A stretch of DNA of 44,522 nt from Spirochaetia bacterium (lineage in GTDB: Bacteria; Spirochaetota; Spirochaetia; Sphaerochaetales; Sphaerochaetaceae): the NCBI GenBank assembly GCA_900769955.1, contig CAAGIP010000187.1, forward strand, positions 1-44,522, in the 5' to 3' direction. Shown one piece after another: positions 15,867-23,901 of this stretch. Below the pieces are notes generated by a model. That model searched no databases. It had not been told where the DNA came from and saw only the letters and a list, made by a program, of their open reading frames with translations. The translations under genes were made by a program, and so were the position numbers. Positions within the stretch are counted from its first letter, which is position 1; every line of letters begins with the position of its first letter.

Positions 15867-18062
15867 ATGAAGAAAAACATTGTCAGTGTCTTACTTATCG
15901 CACTCATGCTCTGCACATTAATCGCATGCGGCGGAAAGAAGACCATTGCTGTACAGCAGACCGCCAGCACACCCGCTGCAACAACATCTGCTCCCGCAGC
16001 CACGGCTCCTGCAGCAACAACAGCAGCCGCCGCTCCCGTCGTAAAGGAAGAAGTCAAGAAGCTTGAGTATGCTGAAGGTACCACTCTCAGAATGGCTACA
16101 GGCTACAACAGCAAAAAGACAGGACTTTCCTTCGATGCTGACACCGCTAAGGACGGTATCGAACTCGCAGGCAAGATTTACCGCGCAGGTGACCTTAAAC
16201 CGACCTGGGTTGAAGTTCAGAATGTCCTCGGTATCAAGTTCGAAGATAAGTATCAGGGTAACTCCGCTACCAACGAACTCAAGTACTGGGCTGAGAAGCT
16301 CGGTGATGTCGACATGGTTTCCGGTAACGCCACATCTCTCGTAGAGTATGGTGACAAGGGTGCCTTCGTTGATATCGCTCAGTACCTCGACATGATGCCC
16401 AACTTCAAGGCTTACCTCGATTCAAACCCGATCGTAAGACTTTCAATCACAGGTAACACATCAACAGGTGCAATCTACTTCTCACCGTACTTCGACGGTG
16501 TAAACGATATCGAAAGAATGCCTCTCATGAGAACCGACTGGGTTGTCAAGCTCCTCGACGGCGAAGGCGCCTTCAAGGCTGACAAGTCCGGCACTCTCAA
16601 GGCTGCTGTCTATACTCCTTACATGCCCACAAGCGGTAAGGTCACTGTCGAGACAGTCAATGCTGCAGGAAACGGCACATTCGATCTCACAAAAGACTAT
16701 GACAAGGCCGGCAACATCGTCGCTAAGATGAATGATGCTCTTGCAAAGGGTACCGTCACAGGTGTCCAGGCAGTCAACATGCTCAGGGACTACATCGACG
16801 CTGCTTACAACGGCTACTATGGCACATCCAGATCCAACCTCTTCATCGGACAGGATGCAGCATGGGATGCTGATGAGCTCGTGGCTCTCCTCCGCTGTGT
16901 CGTTGCAAACGCATACACACTCAACGGTACCGATACGGTTCAGGGCCTCTTCTCACGTGAGGATGCCAACAACCAGAGAAGAGTTGACCTCTTCAGGTTC
17001 GCAGGTACTCTCTTCGGTGTGCGCGGCCTTGAATCCAGACAGGATTACCTCTACCTCGATTCAGACGGCAAGCTCAAGGATGCACGCCAGATGGAAGCTA
17101 CCTACAAGGCAATGGAAAAGATGAACCAGCTCGCACAGGAAGGTCTCATCTCCAAGTCCTTCATCGATTCCTCTGCTGAGACATCCGCAACAATGCTCGA
17201 GAACGACCTCGGCTTCATGAGCTATGACTACAACCAGACTCAGACCATCATGAACGCTACAAAGCTTCAGGAAGGCGAGAAGTACTCTGCTGTCATGGTT
17301 CCTGTCGCACGCTGGTATGACGGAACTGATGCAAACGGCGTCTACATGAGATTCACCGAATCCTGGAGATCCGTTAAGACTGACGGCTGGGCAATCAGCA
17401 AGGCAGGTATCGGCAATGATACCGACAAGCTCAATGCTGCCCTCGCTCTCATCGACTTCGCTTACAGCCCCGAAGGCATGATCCTCATGAGCTACGGTCC
17501 TTCCGAGTTCATCAAGCAGAATGCTGACGGCAGCTATGTGACATTCACATTTAACGGCCAGGAGATGCCTGTCATCGCAGACGTCACTGAGGAACTCCTC
17601 TGGAAGCTCACAAACGGTAACTACACCAACTTCGCAAGAATGTACCTCGGATCAACACTCTCCTTCGCAAAGAGCCAGGCATTTGAATATCAGTGCACAC
17701 ACGCTGTTGGTAAGGAAGGTGCAGGTAAGATCTCCACAGCCATTGGCCTTGGAACCATCAAGCACCCCGAGCTCGCAGTCACATCCAACGCATGGTATTC
17801 ATCAGTACCCACAACACTGCCGACAACTTCTGTCGAGACAGATACAGTCAACCAGTATACTGAGCTCCAGAACCAGTTCAACCAGCAGAAGGGTAAGATC
17901 AACATCCTCGTTGATCAGATCGCAAAGGGTTATACTCTCGAAGGCTGCTCAGACGCTGCTTCAACAGTTGCCAAGGTATCCGGAGAGTGGGGCGGTAACC
18001 AGTACCTCTTCATCAAGCAGAGTGCATGGTCACGTCTTCTCAAGTTCTACAACCAGCTCTAG
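15867..18062 (+). CDS. Extracellular solute-binding lipoprotein of the oligosaccharide importer
   Basis: 731 aa, much longer than simple sugar-binding proteins and in the size range of the large LplA-type oligosaccharide binders. The signal peptide ends in lipobox LIAC with Cys21; a low-complexity Ala/Thr/Pro linker follows (about 30-60), then the cluster 1-like binding domain. The frame is open nine codons upstream, but GGAGG lies just before ATG 15867 and the signal peptide begins there. A strong stem-loop follows the gene, suggesting a higher mRNA level for it than for the genes after it. Substrate inferred to be pectic oligosaccharide. Confidence 0.88.
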   Translation: MKKNIVSVLLIALMLCTLIACGGKKTIAVQQTASTPAATTSAPAATAPAATTAAAAPVVKEEVKKLEYAEGTTLRMATGYNSKKTGLSFDADTAKDGIELAGKIYRAGDLKPTWVEVQNVLGIKFEDKYQGNSATNELKYWAEKLGDVDMVSGNATSLVEYGDKGAFVDIAQYLDMMPNFKAYLDSNPIVRLSITGNTSTGAIYFSPYFDGVNDIERMPLMRTDWVVKLLDGEGAFKADKSGTLKAAVYTPYMPTSGKVTVETVNAAGNGTFDLTKDYDKAGNIVAKMNDALAKGTVTGVQAVNMLRDYIDAAYNGYYGTSRSNLFIGQDAAWDADELVALLRCVVANAYTLNGTDTVQGLFSREDANNQRRVDLFRFAGTLFGVRGLESRQDYLYLDSDGKLKDARQMEATYKAMEKMNQLAQEGLISKSFIDSSAETSATMLENDLGFMSYDYNQTQTIMNATKLQEGEKYSAVMVPVARWYDGTDANGVYMRFTESWRSVKTDGWAISKAGIGNDTDKLNAALALIDFAYSPEGMILMSYGPSEFIKQNADGSYVTFTFNGQEMPVIADVTEELLWKLTNGNYTNFARMYLGSTLSFAKSQAFEYQCTHAVGKEGAGKISTAIGLGTIKHPELAVTSNAWYSSVPTTLPTTSVETDTVNQYTELQNQFNQQKGKINILVDQIAKGYTLEGCSDAASTVAKVSGEWGGNQYLFIKQSAWSRLLKFYNQL

Positions 18063-18095
18063 TCTCTGATCTCGGGCTGAAAACAATCAATCATT

Positions 18096-18124
18096 CCGTG
18101 CGGGAAGACCCGCTTCCCGCACGG
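18096..18124 (+). terminator. Strong stem-loop after the binding protein gene
   Basis: A 12-bp perfect stem CCGTGCGGGAAG / CTTCCCGCACGG with a 5-nt loop, followed only by GCTATTT. The poor T run suggests an mRNA-stabilising or partial terminator hairpin, which would allow excess binding protein over the downstream products. Confidence 0.75.
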
Positions 18125-18156
18125 GCTATTTAAAACAAATAAAAAAGGAGGGGGTT

Positions 18157-18744
18157 ATGTACAAAAAGCAGATGGGTTTCCAGAAGTTGATCTGCACACT
18201 TGCTCTGGTAGCCGGTTTTGTCGTTTTCCTTTATTCTCTCGGGATCATGACAGATCTGTATGACTGTCTTTACTCTACAATGATGGATCCGACAGATCCC
18301 ACGGTTACATTCGTACCGGGCTCCATCGTTTACTACAATATGCAGGGCTTCAACAGAACGTTCCTGTCAGCATCAATCGTCATGCTACTGCTGGCATGCC
18401 TTCTCTTCGTCACACAGACGAGCAACCGCAGAAGGTACTATGTGGGCAATTATGTCGCCATCGGTCTCTTCTCGGTATTTACACTGGTGATGGTGGTCTG
18501 GGCACATTTCCAGATTCAGGTCTACAGGGCTCAGTGGCTCCAGGTAGATTTTGAGGCGCTCGCGAATTTCTCCCAGATGTTCAAAACGAAATATACAGAA
18601 TCCACATTCTGGTTCGATATCCACTATGCTGTTTTCGGTATCTGTCTTGCTGAAGTCGCTCTTCTTATCGGCAATGCCGTCTGGAAGATCAAGCTCATGA
18701 AGGCAGAGGCAGCACTGCTCTCACAGGGAGGAAAGGCCGTATGA
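18157..18744 (+). CDS. Four-helix membrane protein of the transport operon (cassette 1, first)
   Basis: 195 aa with four hydrophobic segments at about 11-32, 68-88, 98-122 and 150-175, and a ~35-residue loop between the first two. I do not recognise the family. AAGGAGGGGG precedes the ATG. Its layout (first helix ending in SLG, a GF-start second helix, a basic loop after it) parallels the protein at 20311-20865, which holds the same position before the second ATPase. Co-transcribed with the importer; it may be an accessory subunit that anchors or regulates the ATPase. Confidence 0.75.
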   Translation: MYKKQMGFQKLICTLALVAGFVVFLYSLGIMTDLYDCLYSTMMDPTDPTVTFVPGSIVYYNMQGFNRTFLSASIVMLLLACLLFVTQTSNRRRYYVGNYVAIGLFSVFTLVMVVWAHFQIQVYRAQWLQVDFEALANFSQMFKTKYTESTFWFDIHYAVFGICLAEVALLIGNAVWKIKLMKAEAALLSQGGKAV

Positions 18745-19238
18745 CAGATCAGGACAGACAGATAAAGACTGACCGCATGCGCTATATCAAGAACAAGTTC
18801 TCCTCAAACCTTGCTCTTCTTGCGATCATCTTCGATGTTTTCTTCTTCGTCAGCATCTACAAGTCTGACGTAAGCACATACTATTACACACTCCTCATCG
18901 GAGTCTCGATTGTTTACAATCTGGCGTTCATGCTTGCAGCATTCCTCTCATCCGAAGGCGTAAAGTCCTATGGAGAGGGCTACTGCTACCTGCTTATCGC
19001 TCTCGGCATCGCCCAGTTCGTGCGTATCTTCATCATCCCATGGAATGCAAGCCATGCGGTTGTCATGATTTCAAACGAACCCGTTGTCGTAATGGGCACT
19101 GCACAGTTCCTGCGCTGCACCGCTTTCCTCAGCATCTCAGGTATCTGCTGCATCGTGGCCGCAATCGTCGGTATCCAGAGAAGCCGCACGCTCAAAGCAT
19201 ATGTCGCGACACTCGGTGAAGAGGTCAGGAGGGACTAA
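18741..19238 (+). CDS. Four-helix membrane protein of the transport operon (cassette 1, second)
   Basis: 165 aa with a charged cytoplasmic N-terminus of about 20 residues, four hydrophobic segments (about 24-42, 47-67, 79-100, 120-145) and a basic C-terminal tail. No family recognised. It starts inside the stop of the previous gene (ATGA) and its own stop overlaps the ATPase start (TAATG), so the three are translationally coupled, which argues that the two membrane proteins work with this ATPase. Confidence 0.75.
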   Translation: MTDQDRQIKTDRMRYIKNKFSSNLALLAIIFDVFFFVSIYKSDVSTYYYTLLIGVSIVYNLAFMLAAFLSSEGVKSYGEGYCYLLIALGIAQFVRIFIIPWNASHAVVMISNEPVVVMGTAQFLRCTAFLSISGICCIVAAIVGIQRSRTLKAYVATLGEEVRRD

Positions 19239-20308
19239 TGGCCACACTCAGCTTACAGCATATAGATAAGATATATGATAACAATGTCCAGGCTGTCTTT
19301 GATTTCAACCTGGAAGTCAAAGACGGTGAGCTTATCGTTCTGGTCGGACCTTCCGGATGCGGAAAGTCAACCACTCTCAGAATGGTAGCCGGTCTTGAGG
19401 ATATCTCAAACGGACATCTCCTGCTCGACGGCAAGGATATCACCCAGGCTCCCGCAAAGGACAGGGATATGGCCATGGTATTCCAGAGCTATGCCCTCTA
19501 CGGCCACATGACCGTTTACGAGAACATGGCATTCTCCCTTACCATGAGAAAGGAAGATCCGAACGTCATCCATAAGAAGGTTCTTGCAGCTGCTGAGATC
19601 CTCAATCTCACCACACAGCTCAACAAGAAGCCGAGCCAGCTCTCCGGTGGTCAGAGACAGCGTGTCGCAATGGGCCGCTCGATCGTAAGAACCCCGAAGG
19701 TGTTCCTCTTTGACGAACCTCTTTCAAACCTTGACGCAAAGCTCAGAGGCTCAACAAGAAGGGAGATCCTGCTCCTGCACAAGAGACTTAAGGCAACCAT
19801 GCTTTACGTTACTCATGACCAGACAGAGGCCCTGACACTTGCAGACAGGATCGTATGTATGTCAATGGGTCACGTCCAGCAGGTCGGTACCCCGCTTGAG
19901 CTTTACGATACACCTGCAAACCTCTTCGTCGCAGGCTTTATCGGACTTCCTCCGATGAACTTCTTCGATGTGAAGGTCAAGGGCGCAACTCTTGAAGGCA
20001 AGGGAATGACCGTTATGCTTTCCGATGAGCAGGCAAAGATCCTCAGAAGCTATGAAGGAAAGACAATCGTGCTCGGTGTCAGACCTGAGAACATCGTTCT
20101 CGGCAATGATGTCACCATCAAGGTATCTTCAAACGAGAACCTCGGCATGAACACTCTTGTTCACGGCACCATCAAGGGCGGTGACAAGATCACCGGCAAG
20201 CTCCGCGGCTGGTGCGACTATAAGAACGGCGACGAGGTTAAGGTATCCTTCGACAGAATGCACTTCTTCGATAAGGAAACAACCAACGCCATCAGAGGGG
20301 AGGTTTGA
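19238..20308 (+). CDS. Sugar ABC transporter ATPase, MsmX/UgpC type (first copy)
   Basis: 356 aa. Walker A GPSGCGKST at 37-45, Q-loop Gln83, signature LSGGQ at 135-139, Walker B VFLFDE at 155-160, H-loop His193, then the C-terminal regulatory TOBE-type domain. All catalytic residues are present. It would power the LplB/YtcP channel. In Firmicutes such permeases usually borrow a distant MsmX; here two ATPases sit in the operon. The other copy (21487-22566) has the same motif positions, so a heterodimer is possible. Confidence 0.93.
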   Translation: MATLSLQHIDKIYDNNVQAVFDFNLEVKDGELIVLVGPSGCGKSTTLRMVAGLEDISNGHLLLDGKDITQAPAKDRDMAMVFQSYALYGHMTVYENMAFSLTMRKEDPNVIHKKVLAAAEILNLTTQLNKKPSQLSGGQRQRVAMGRSIVRTPKVFLFDEPLSNLDAKLRGSTRREILLLHKRLKATMLYVTHDQTEALTLADRIVCMSMGHVQQVGTPLELYDTPANLFVAGFIGLPPMNFFDVKVKGATLEGKGMTVMLSDEQAKILRSYEGKTIVLGVRPENIVLGNDVTIKVSSNENLGMNTLVHGTIKGGDKITGKLRGWCDYKNGDEVKVSFDRMHFFDKETTNAIRGEV

Positions 20309-20310
20309 TC

Positions 20311-20865
20311 ATGGCAGCAAAAAAAGGCTTTAAGGAATGGCTCAGGAAAAAGATCGTCGGCATCAAGCGTAATCCTCAGAGGATCGGTCTCATTGCCTTT
20401 GCCATCGCATTTCTCTACTACTCCCTGAATCTGACATGCATCAGTAACACTACTGCTAAGATCCAGGGCTCAGGAATGGGACTTTCAGGCTTTGTGACAA
20501 TGCTCTTCTCGATGCTGAGTCTGCTCTGCTACATGAACTCATTCCCCCGCCGCAAGCCGGTCAACAAGCCGATGCTCGCAGTCTTCATCGTGATGATCGC
20601 GGCAATCCTCTTCTGTGACTGGAGGTACAGGGAACTGATCTACTACGCAGTTGCTCTTTCCCCGACTCCGATCGCGATTACGGAAGCTACCGCATACATC
20701 CTGGAAGCATATAACATGCTCTTCACTCATATGATCCTCCTTGTGGTCTCTCTTGTGCTGACGGCTCTCATGCCTGTCTTCAAGATGCTCCTGAAGAAGA
20801 TCAATACACGTGTTGATGTCGATGGCTACGACAAGATGGAGTCAATCGATATCTCTGCGGAGTAA
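20311..20865 (+). CDS. Four-helix membrane protein of the transport operon (cassette 2, first)
   Basis: 184 aa, very basic N-terminus (AAKKGFKEWLRKKIVGIKRN), four hydrophobic segments (about 25-43, 58-74, 88-104, 133-155) and an acidic C-terminal tail. A TTG two codons earlier is in frame, but GGGGAGG sits seven bases before ATG 20311. Same order and similar topology as the protein at 18157-18744, suggesting descent from a duplicated cassette even though sequence similarity is low by eye. Function unknown. Confidence 0.72.
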   Translation: MAAKKGFKEWLRKKIVGIKRNPQRIGLIAFAIAFLYYSLNLTCISNTTAKIQGSGMGLSGFVTMLFSMLSLLCYMNSFPRRKPVNKPMLAVFIVMIAAILFCDWRYRELIYYAVALSPTPIAITEATAYILEAYNMLFTHMILLVVSLVLTALMPVFKMLLKKINTRVDVDGYDKMESIDISAE

Positions 20866-20873
20866 TAGGGCTG

Positions 20874-21485
20874 ATGGCGAGATATAAGGGAGACGATCCA
20901 TACAGACTGAAGAAGGAGGCCGTTGAGGACCTGGTAGGAGCAACTCCGGAAAATACACCGAAGTATACGGAGGAGGAGCTCAGGAAGTACAGGACCAAAT
21001 CGAAGATCCACATAAGCGGGACCTCAAAGGCCATCCTGATAAAGCTCTGGTTCAGCGGGGCCGTATGTTACTTCTTCATCTGGGGACTTGGAATGTACAT
21101 TCCCTCGACACTGGATCTCTTCGTGGTGACAGCCATCGGAATGGGCTTCGTGAAGGACATCCTCGAGAACAATTCACTCAGATGGGTCGCTGATCCCCCG
21201 GGATCAAACGACAGGTGGATGATGTTCCCGAAGAAACAGTACCGGAGCCTCATTTTCAACTGTTTGTATGTGTTCTTCGTGATGATCTGTGTCATGATGA
21301 CATATGAAGGCGTGAACGGCGTCATGAACGCCCTCACAGGCCAGACAGAAGGAGTTCTGTTTGGCATCGAACCTGTGACATTCGGGTGCATCTACCTCGC
21401 GTTCGATCTCTTCTTCCTCTGGGTGAAGCATTTCGCGGGCAAGATAATATCCGATGCCAGGAGCAAAGTAGAAAAAGGAGACTGA
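20874..21485 (+). CDS. Four-helix membrane protein of the transport operon (cassette 2, second)
   Basis: 203 aa with a charged N-terminus of about 55 residues (rich in Lys, Glu, Arg), then four hydrophobic segments (about 57-77, 82-97, 125-142, 163-182) and a charged tail. AGGG precedes the ATG. Not recognised. It ends one base before the second ATPase gene, mirroring the arrangement at 18741-19238. Probably a partner of the second ATPase or of the whole importer. Confidence 0.72.
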   Translation: MARYKGDDPYRLKKEAVEDLVGATPENTPKYTEEELRKYRTKSKIHISGTSKAILIKLWFSGAVCYFFIWGLGMYIPSTLDLFVVTAIGMGFVKDILENNSLRWVADPPGSNDRWMMFPKKQYRSLIFNCLYVFFVMICVMMTYEGVNGVMNALTGQTEGVLFGIEPVTFGCIYLAFDLFFLWVKHFAGKIISDARSKVEKGD

Positions 21486-21486
21486 G

Positions 21487-22566
21487 ATGCCATACCTTGT
21501 TCTTAAAGACATAAATAAGATCTACCCTAACGGTTTCCATGCCGTCCACGATTTCAATCTTGAGATCGAGAAGGGTGAATTCATCGTTTTCGTAGGTTCA
21601 TCCGGCTGCGGTAAGTCCACAACGCTCAGGATGATCGCAGGACTGGAGGATATCAGTAAGGGTGATTTCCTCATCGACGGACAGAGAGCCAATGAGAAGG
21701 GACCAAGGGACCGCGGAGTCGCCATGGTATTCCAGAGCTATGCACTCTATCCTCAGATGACAGTATATGACAACCTTGCCTTCGGTCTCACACTTGAAGG
21801 TATCGATGAGGACATCATCGAGGAAAAGGTTAAGAATGTTGCCAAGATTCTCGGACTCACCGACTATCTTGAAAGACTCCCGAAGGCTCTCTCCGGTGGT
21901 CAGAGACAGCGTGTCGCGGTAGGCCGTGCAATCATCAGAAAGGTCGGTATCTTCCTTATGGACGAGCCTCTTTCAAACCTCGACGCAAAGCAGAGGGTAA
22001 CGATGAGAAGTGAGATCACCGAAATCCACAGGAAGACCGGTGCAACCACTATCTACGTAACCCACGACCAGACCGAAGCCATGACAATGGCTGACAGGAT
22101 CGTAGTCATGAAGGAAGGCTACATCCAGCAGGTAGGTACTCCCTATGAGCTGTACTTCAACCCCGTCAACGTCTTCGTTGCAGGCTTCATCGGCGAGCCT
22201 CCCATGAACTTCGTCAGATCAACGCTGAAGAACGGCAAGATCAAAGTCGGTAAGAACGAGCTCGATCTTTCAAAGAAGATGAAGGCTGCCGACCTTAAGA
22301 AGTATGAGGGTAAGGAACTTGTCTTCGGCTTCCGTCCTGAAGCGATCTCACTCGGTGCAGGTGACGGTTATGTCATCAACGCTACCGTTGAGCTCACTGA
22401 GCTGCTCGGCGATAACACTAACGTTTACGTCGACATTCAGGGTGACAAGTCAATCCTCAAGGTCAACCCGCACGATACGCCTGAGATGGACAGCGACATC
22501 ACCTTCACGATCCCGCTTGAGAGCGTATATCTCTTCGATAACGAGACAGAGAAGGTTATCAAATAA
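21487..22566 (+). CDS. Sugar ABC transporter ATPase, MsmX/UgpC type (second copy)
   Basis: 359 aa. Walker A GSSGCGKST at 37-45, signature LSGGQ at 135-139, Walker B IFLMDE at 155-160, H-loop in YVTHDQTEA, TOBE-type C-terminal region. AAGGAG precedes the ATG. It is a close paralogue of the ATPase at 19238 with identical motif spacing. A terminator follows, before the GH105 gene. Confidence 0.93.
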   Translation: MPYLVLKDINKIYPNGFHAVHDFNLEIEKGEFIVFVGSSGCGKSTTLRMIAGLEDISKGDFLIDGQRANEKGPRDRGVAMVFQSYALYPQMTVYDNLAFGLTLEGIDEDIIEEKVKNVAKILGLTDYLERLPKALSGGQRQRVAVGRAIIRKVGIFLMDEPLSNLDAKQRVTMRSEITEIHRKTGATTIYVTHDQTEAMTMADRIVVMKEGYIQQVGTPYELYFNPVNVFVAGFIGEPPMNFVRSTLKNGKIKVGKNELDLSKKMKAADLKKYEGKELVFGFRPEAISLGAGDGYVINATVELTELLGDNTNVYVDIQGDKSILKVNPHDTPEMDSDITFTIPLESVYLFDNETEKVIK

Positions 22567-22582
22567 GAAACAATTTCAGTGC

Positions 22583-22608
22583 AAAGGGGGCCTCTTCAGG
22601 TCCCTTTT
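22583..22608 (+). terminator. Terminator/attenuator before the GH105 gene
   Basis: Imperfect stem AAAGGG..CCT / AGG.CCCTTT with loop CTTC, then TTTTG, between the second ATPase and the hydrolase. Confidence 0.65.
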
Positions 22609-22629
22609 GTTTATACAAAGGTGGAAAAG

Positions 22630-23727
22630 ATGGTAATTAAAGGAGAACAGCCTCTGTCACTTCAGCTGACAAAGACTATTGAAAGGAAATTCATACCCGG
22701 TATGCTTCAGTGGCATCCCTGGCACTCCCTTGTGCTCAGTGCCGCACTGAAAGCCGCCCTTTTCCATCAGGACAGTTCCATAGCACCATGGGTTTGGTCG
22801 ATGCTCGATCCCGTAATCGGGGATGACGGCACTATTAAGGGGGAGGCAGATACAATCTACTCCGCAGGTGCGGCTGTTACCCTCTTTGACCTTTATGACA
22901 TCTACCATGAGGAAAGATTCATGGTTGCCGCCGATCATGTAATGGATGAACTCTTAAAGCTTCCGAGGACGACATCGGGCGTTTTCTGGCATAAGCGTGA
23001 GTTCCCCTGGCAGATCTGGCTTGAGGATGCTGCATGCTATGCCCCGTTCATGGCTGAGTACGGAGTGAGAAAGGGTGATGAGACGATCACTGATGATGCC
23101 GTAAGGCAGCTCATCACAGTATATGAAACCCTCAGGGATCCGAAAACAGGGCTTCTTTACCATGCATATGATGAATCACGAGGACAGCGCTGGTCTGACC
23201 CAGTGACTGGTCAGAGCCCCTCATTCTGGTCCCGGGCAATGGGACTCTATATACTGGCGGTTATCGTTACCGCAGAGCGCCTTCCCGAAGGAAGCGCCGA
23301 CCGGAAGATTCTTTCAGATATCATCAGATCAATTGCGGCCGCACTTCTTCCGTATCAGGATGAGAGCGGAATGTGGTATCAGGTAACGGACAGATCAAGG
23401 GATAGGGAAAACTTCCTTGAGTCCGGAGCATCCGCCTGCTTTGCGGTGATGTATCTCAGGGGCGTCAGGCTTTCAATCCTGGAACCCTCATATGCCGAAG
23501 CGGGAGTAAGGGCTCTCGATGGCATAAGAAGGATATATCTTACAAGAAATGAGGAAGGGGCACTTCACATTGACGGTATTTCCCCATCGTGCGGTCTTGG
23601 TGGTAATCCTTACCTTGACGGCTCTCTTCATTCTTACTGTCAGGGACCGCTTCTCAGGGATGATTTACGGGGTGCCGTTCCCCTGATTCTTGCACTGCTT
23701 GAGGAAGAGATTTCACTCCTTAGTTGA
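22630..23727 (+). CDS. yteR: Unsaturated rhamnogalacturonyl hydrolase (GH105, YteR-like)
   Basis: 365 aa, no signal peptide. GH105/GH88 enzymes remove the 4,5-unsaturated galacturonate left at the non-reducing end by pectate or rhamnogalacturonan lyases. Family blocks visible are WLEDAACYAPF (acidic active-site region; YteR has its catalytic Asp here), GLLYHAYDESRGQRWSDP and SPSFWSRAMGLYIL, all typical of YteR. The start at 22630 is preceded by AAAGGTGG. It is cytoplasmic and acts on imported fragments, releasing a 4-deoxy uronate that must be converted to KDG, linking the importer to kdgK and eda. Confidence 0.92.
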   Translation: MVIKGEQPLSLQLTKTIERKFIPGMLQWHPWHSLVLSAALKAALFHQDSSIAPWVWSMLDPVIGDDGTIKGEADTIYSAGAAVTLFDLYDIYHEERFMVAADHVMDELLKLPRTTSGVFWHKREFPWQIWLEDAACYAPFMAEYGVRKGDETITDDAVRQLITVYETLRDPKTGLLYHAYDESRGQRWSDPVTGQSPSFWSRAMGLYILAVIVTAERLPEGSADRKILSDIIRSIAAALLPYQDESGMWYQVTDRSRDRENFLESGASACFAVMYLRGVRLSILEPSYAEAGVRALDGIRRIYLTRNEEGALHIDGISPSCGLGGNPYLDGSLHSYCQGPLLRDDLRGAVPLILALLEEEISLLS

Positions 23728-23747
23728 TGAAAGTACAGGAAAAAACA

Positions 23748-23774
23748 ACAGTGCACGGGAAACTGTTGCACTGT
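23748..23774 (+). terminator. Stem-loop after the GH105 gene
   Basis: ACAGTGCA / TGCACTGT (23748-23755, 23767-23774) with an 11-nt loop; an overlapping alternative stem CAACAGT / ACTGTTG is possible. No immediate T run, so its action as a terminator is uncertain. Confidence 0.5.
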
Positions 23775-23840
23775 ACTGTACAAATCATGTTTTCCTTTTG
23801 TCCTAAACCGCACTTCTGTTTCAAAGATTTTCAAATAAGC

Positions 23841-23869
23841 TTTACAGTTACACCGCTAAATTGTATTAT
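23841..23869 (+). promoter_or_regulatory. Promoter of the nucleoside transport operon with inverted repeat on the -10 box
   Basis: TTTACA (23841-23846), a 17-bp spacer and TATTAT (23864-23869). The inverted repeat TGTATT / AATACA (23862-23867, 23874-23879) covers the -10 box, a likely operator position. Confidence 0.65.
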
Positions 23870-23901
23870 TTGAAATACATTCATTTCATAGGAGAATTAC
23901 A

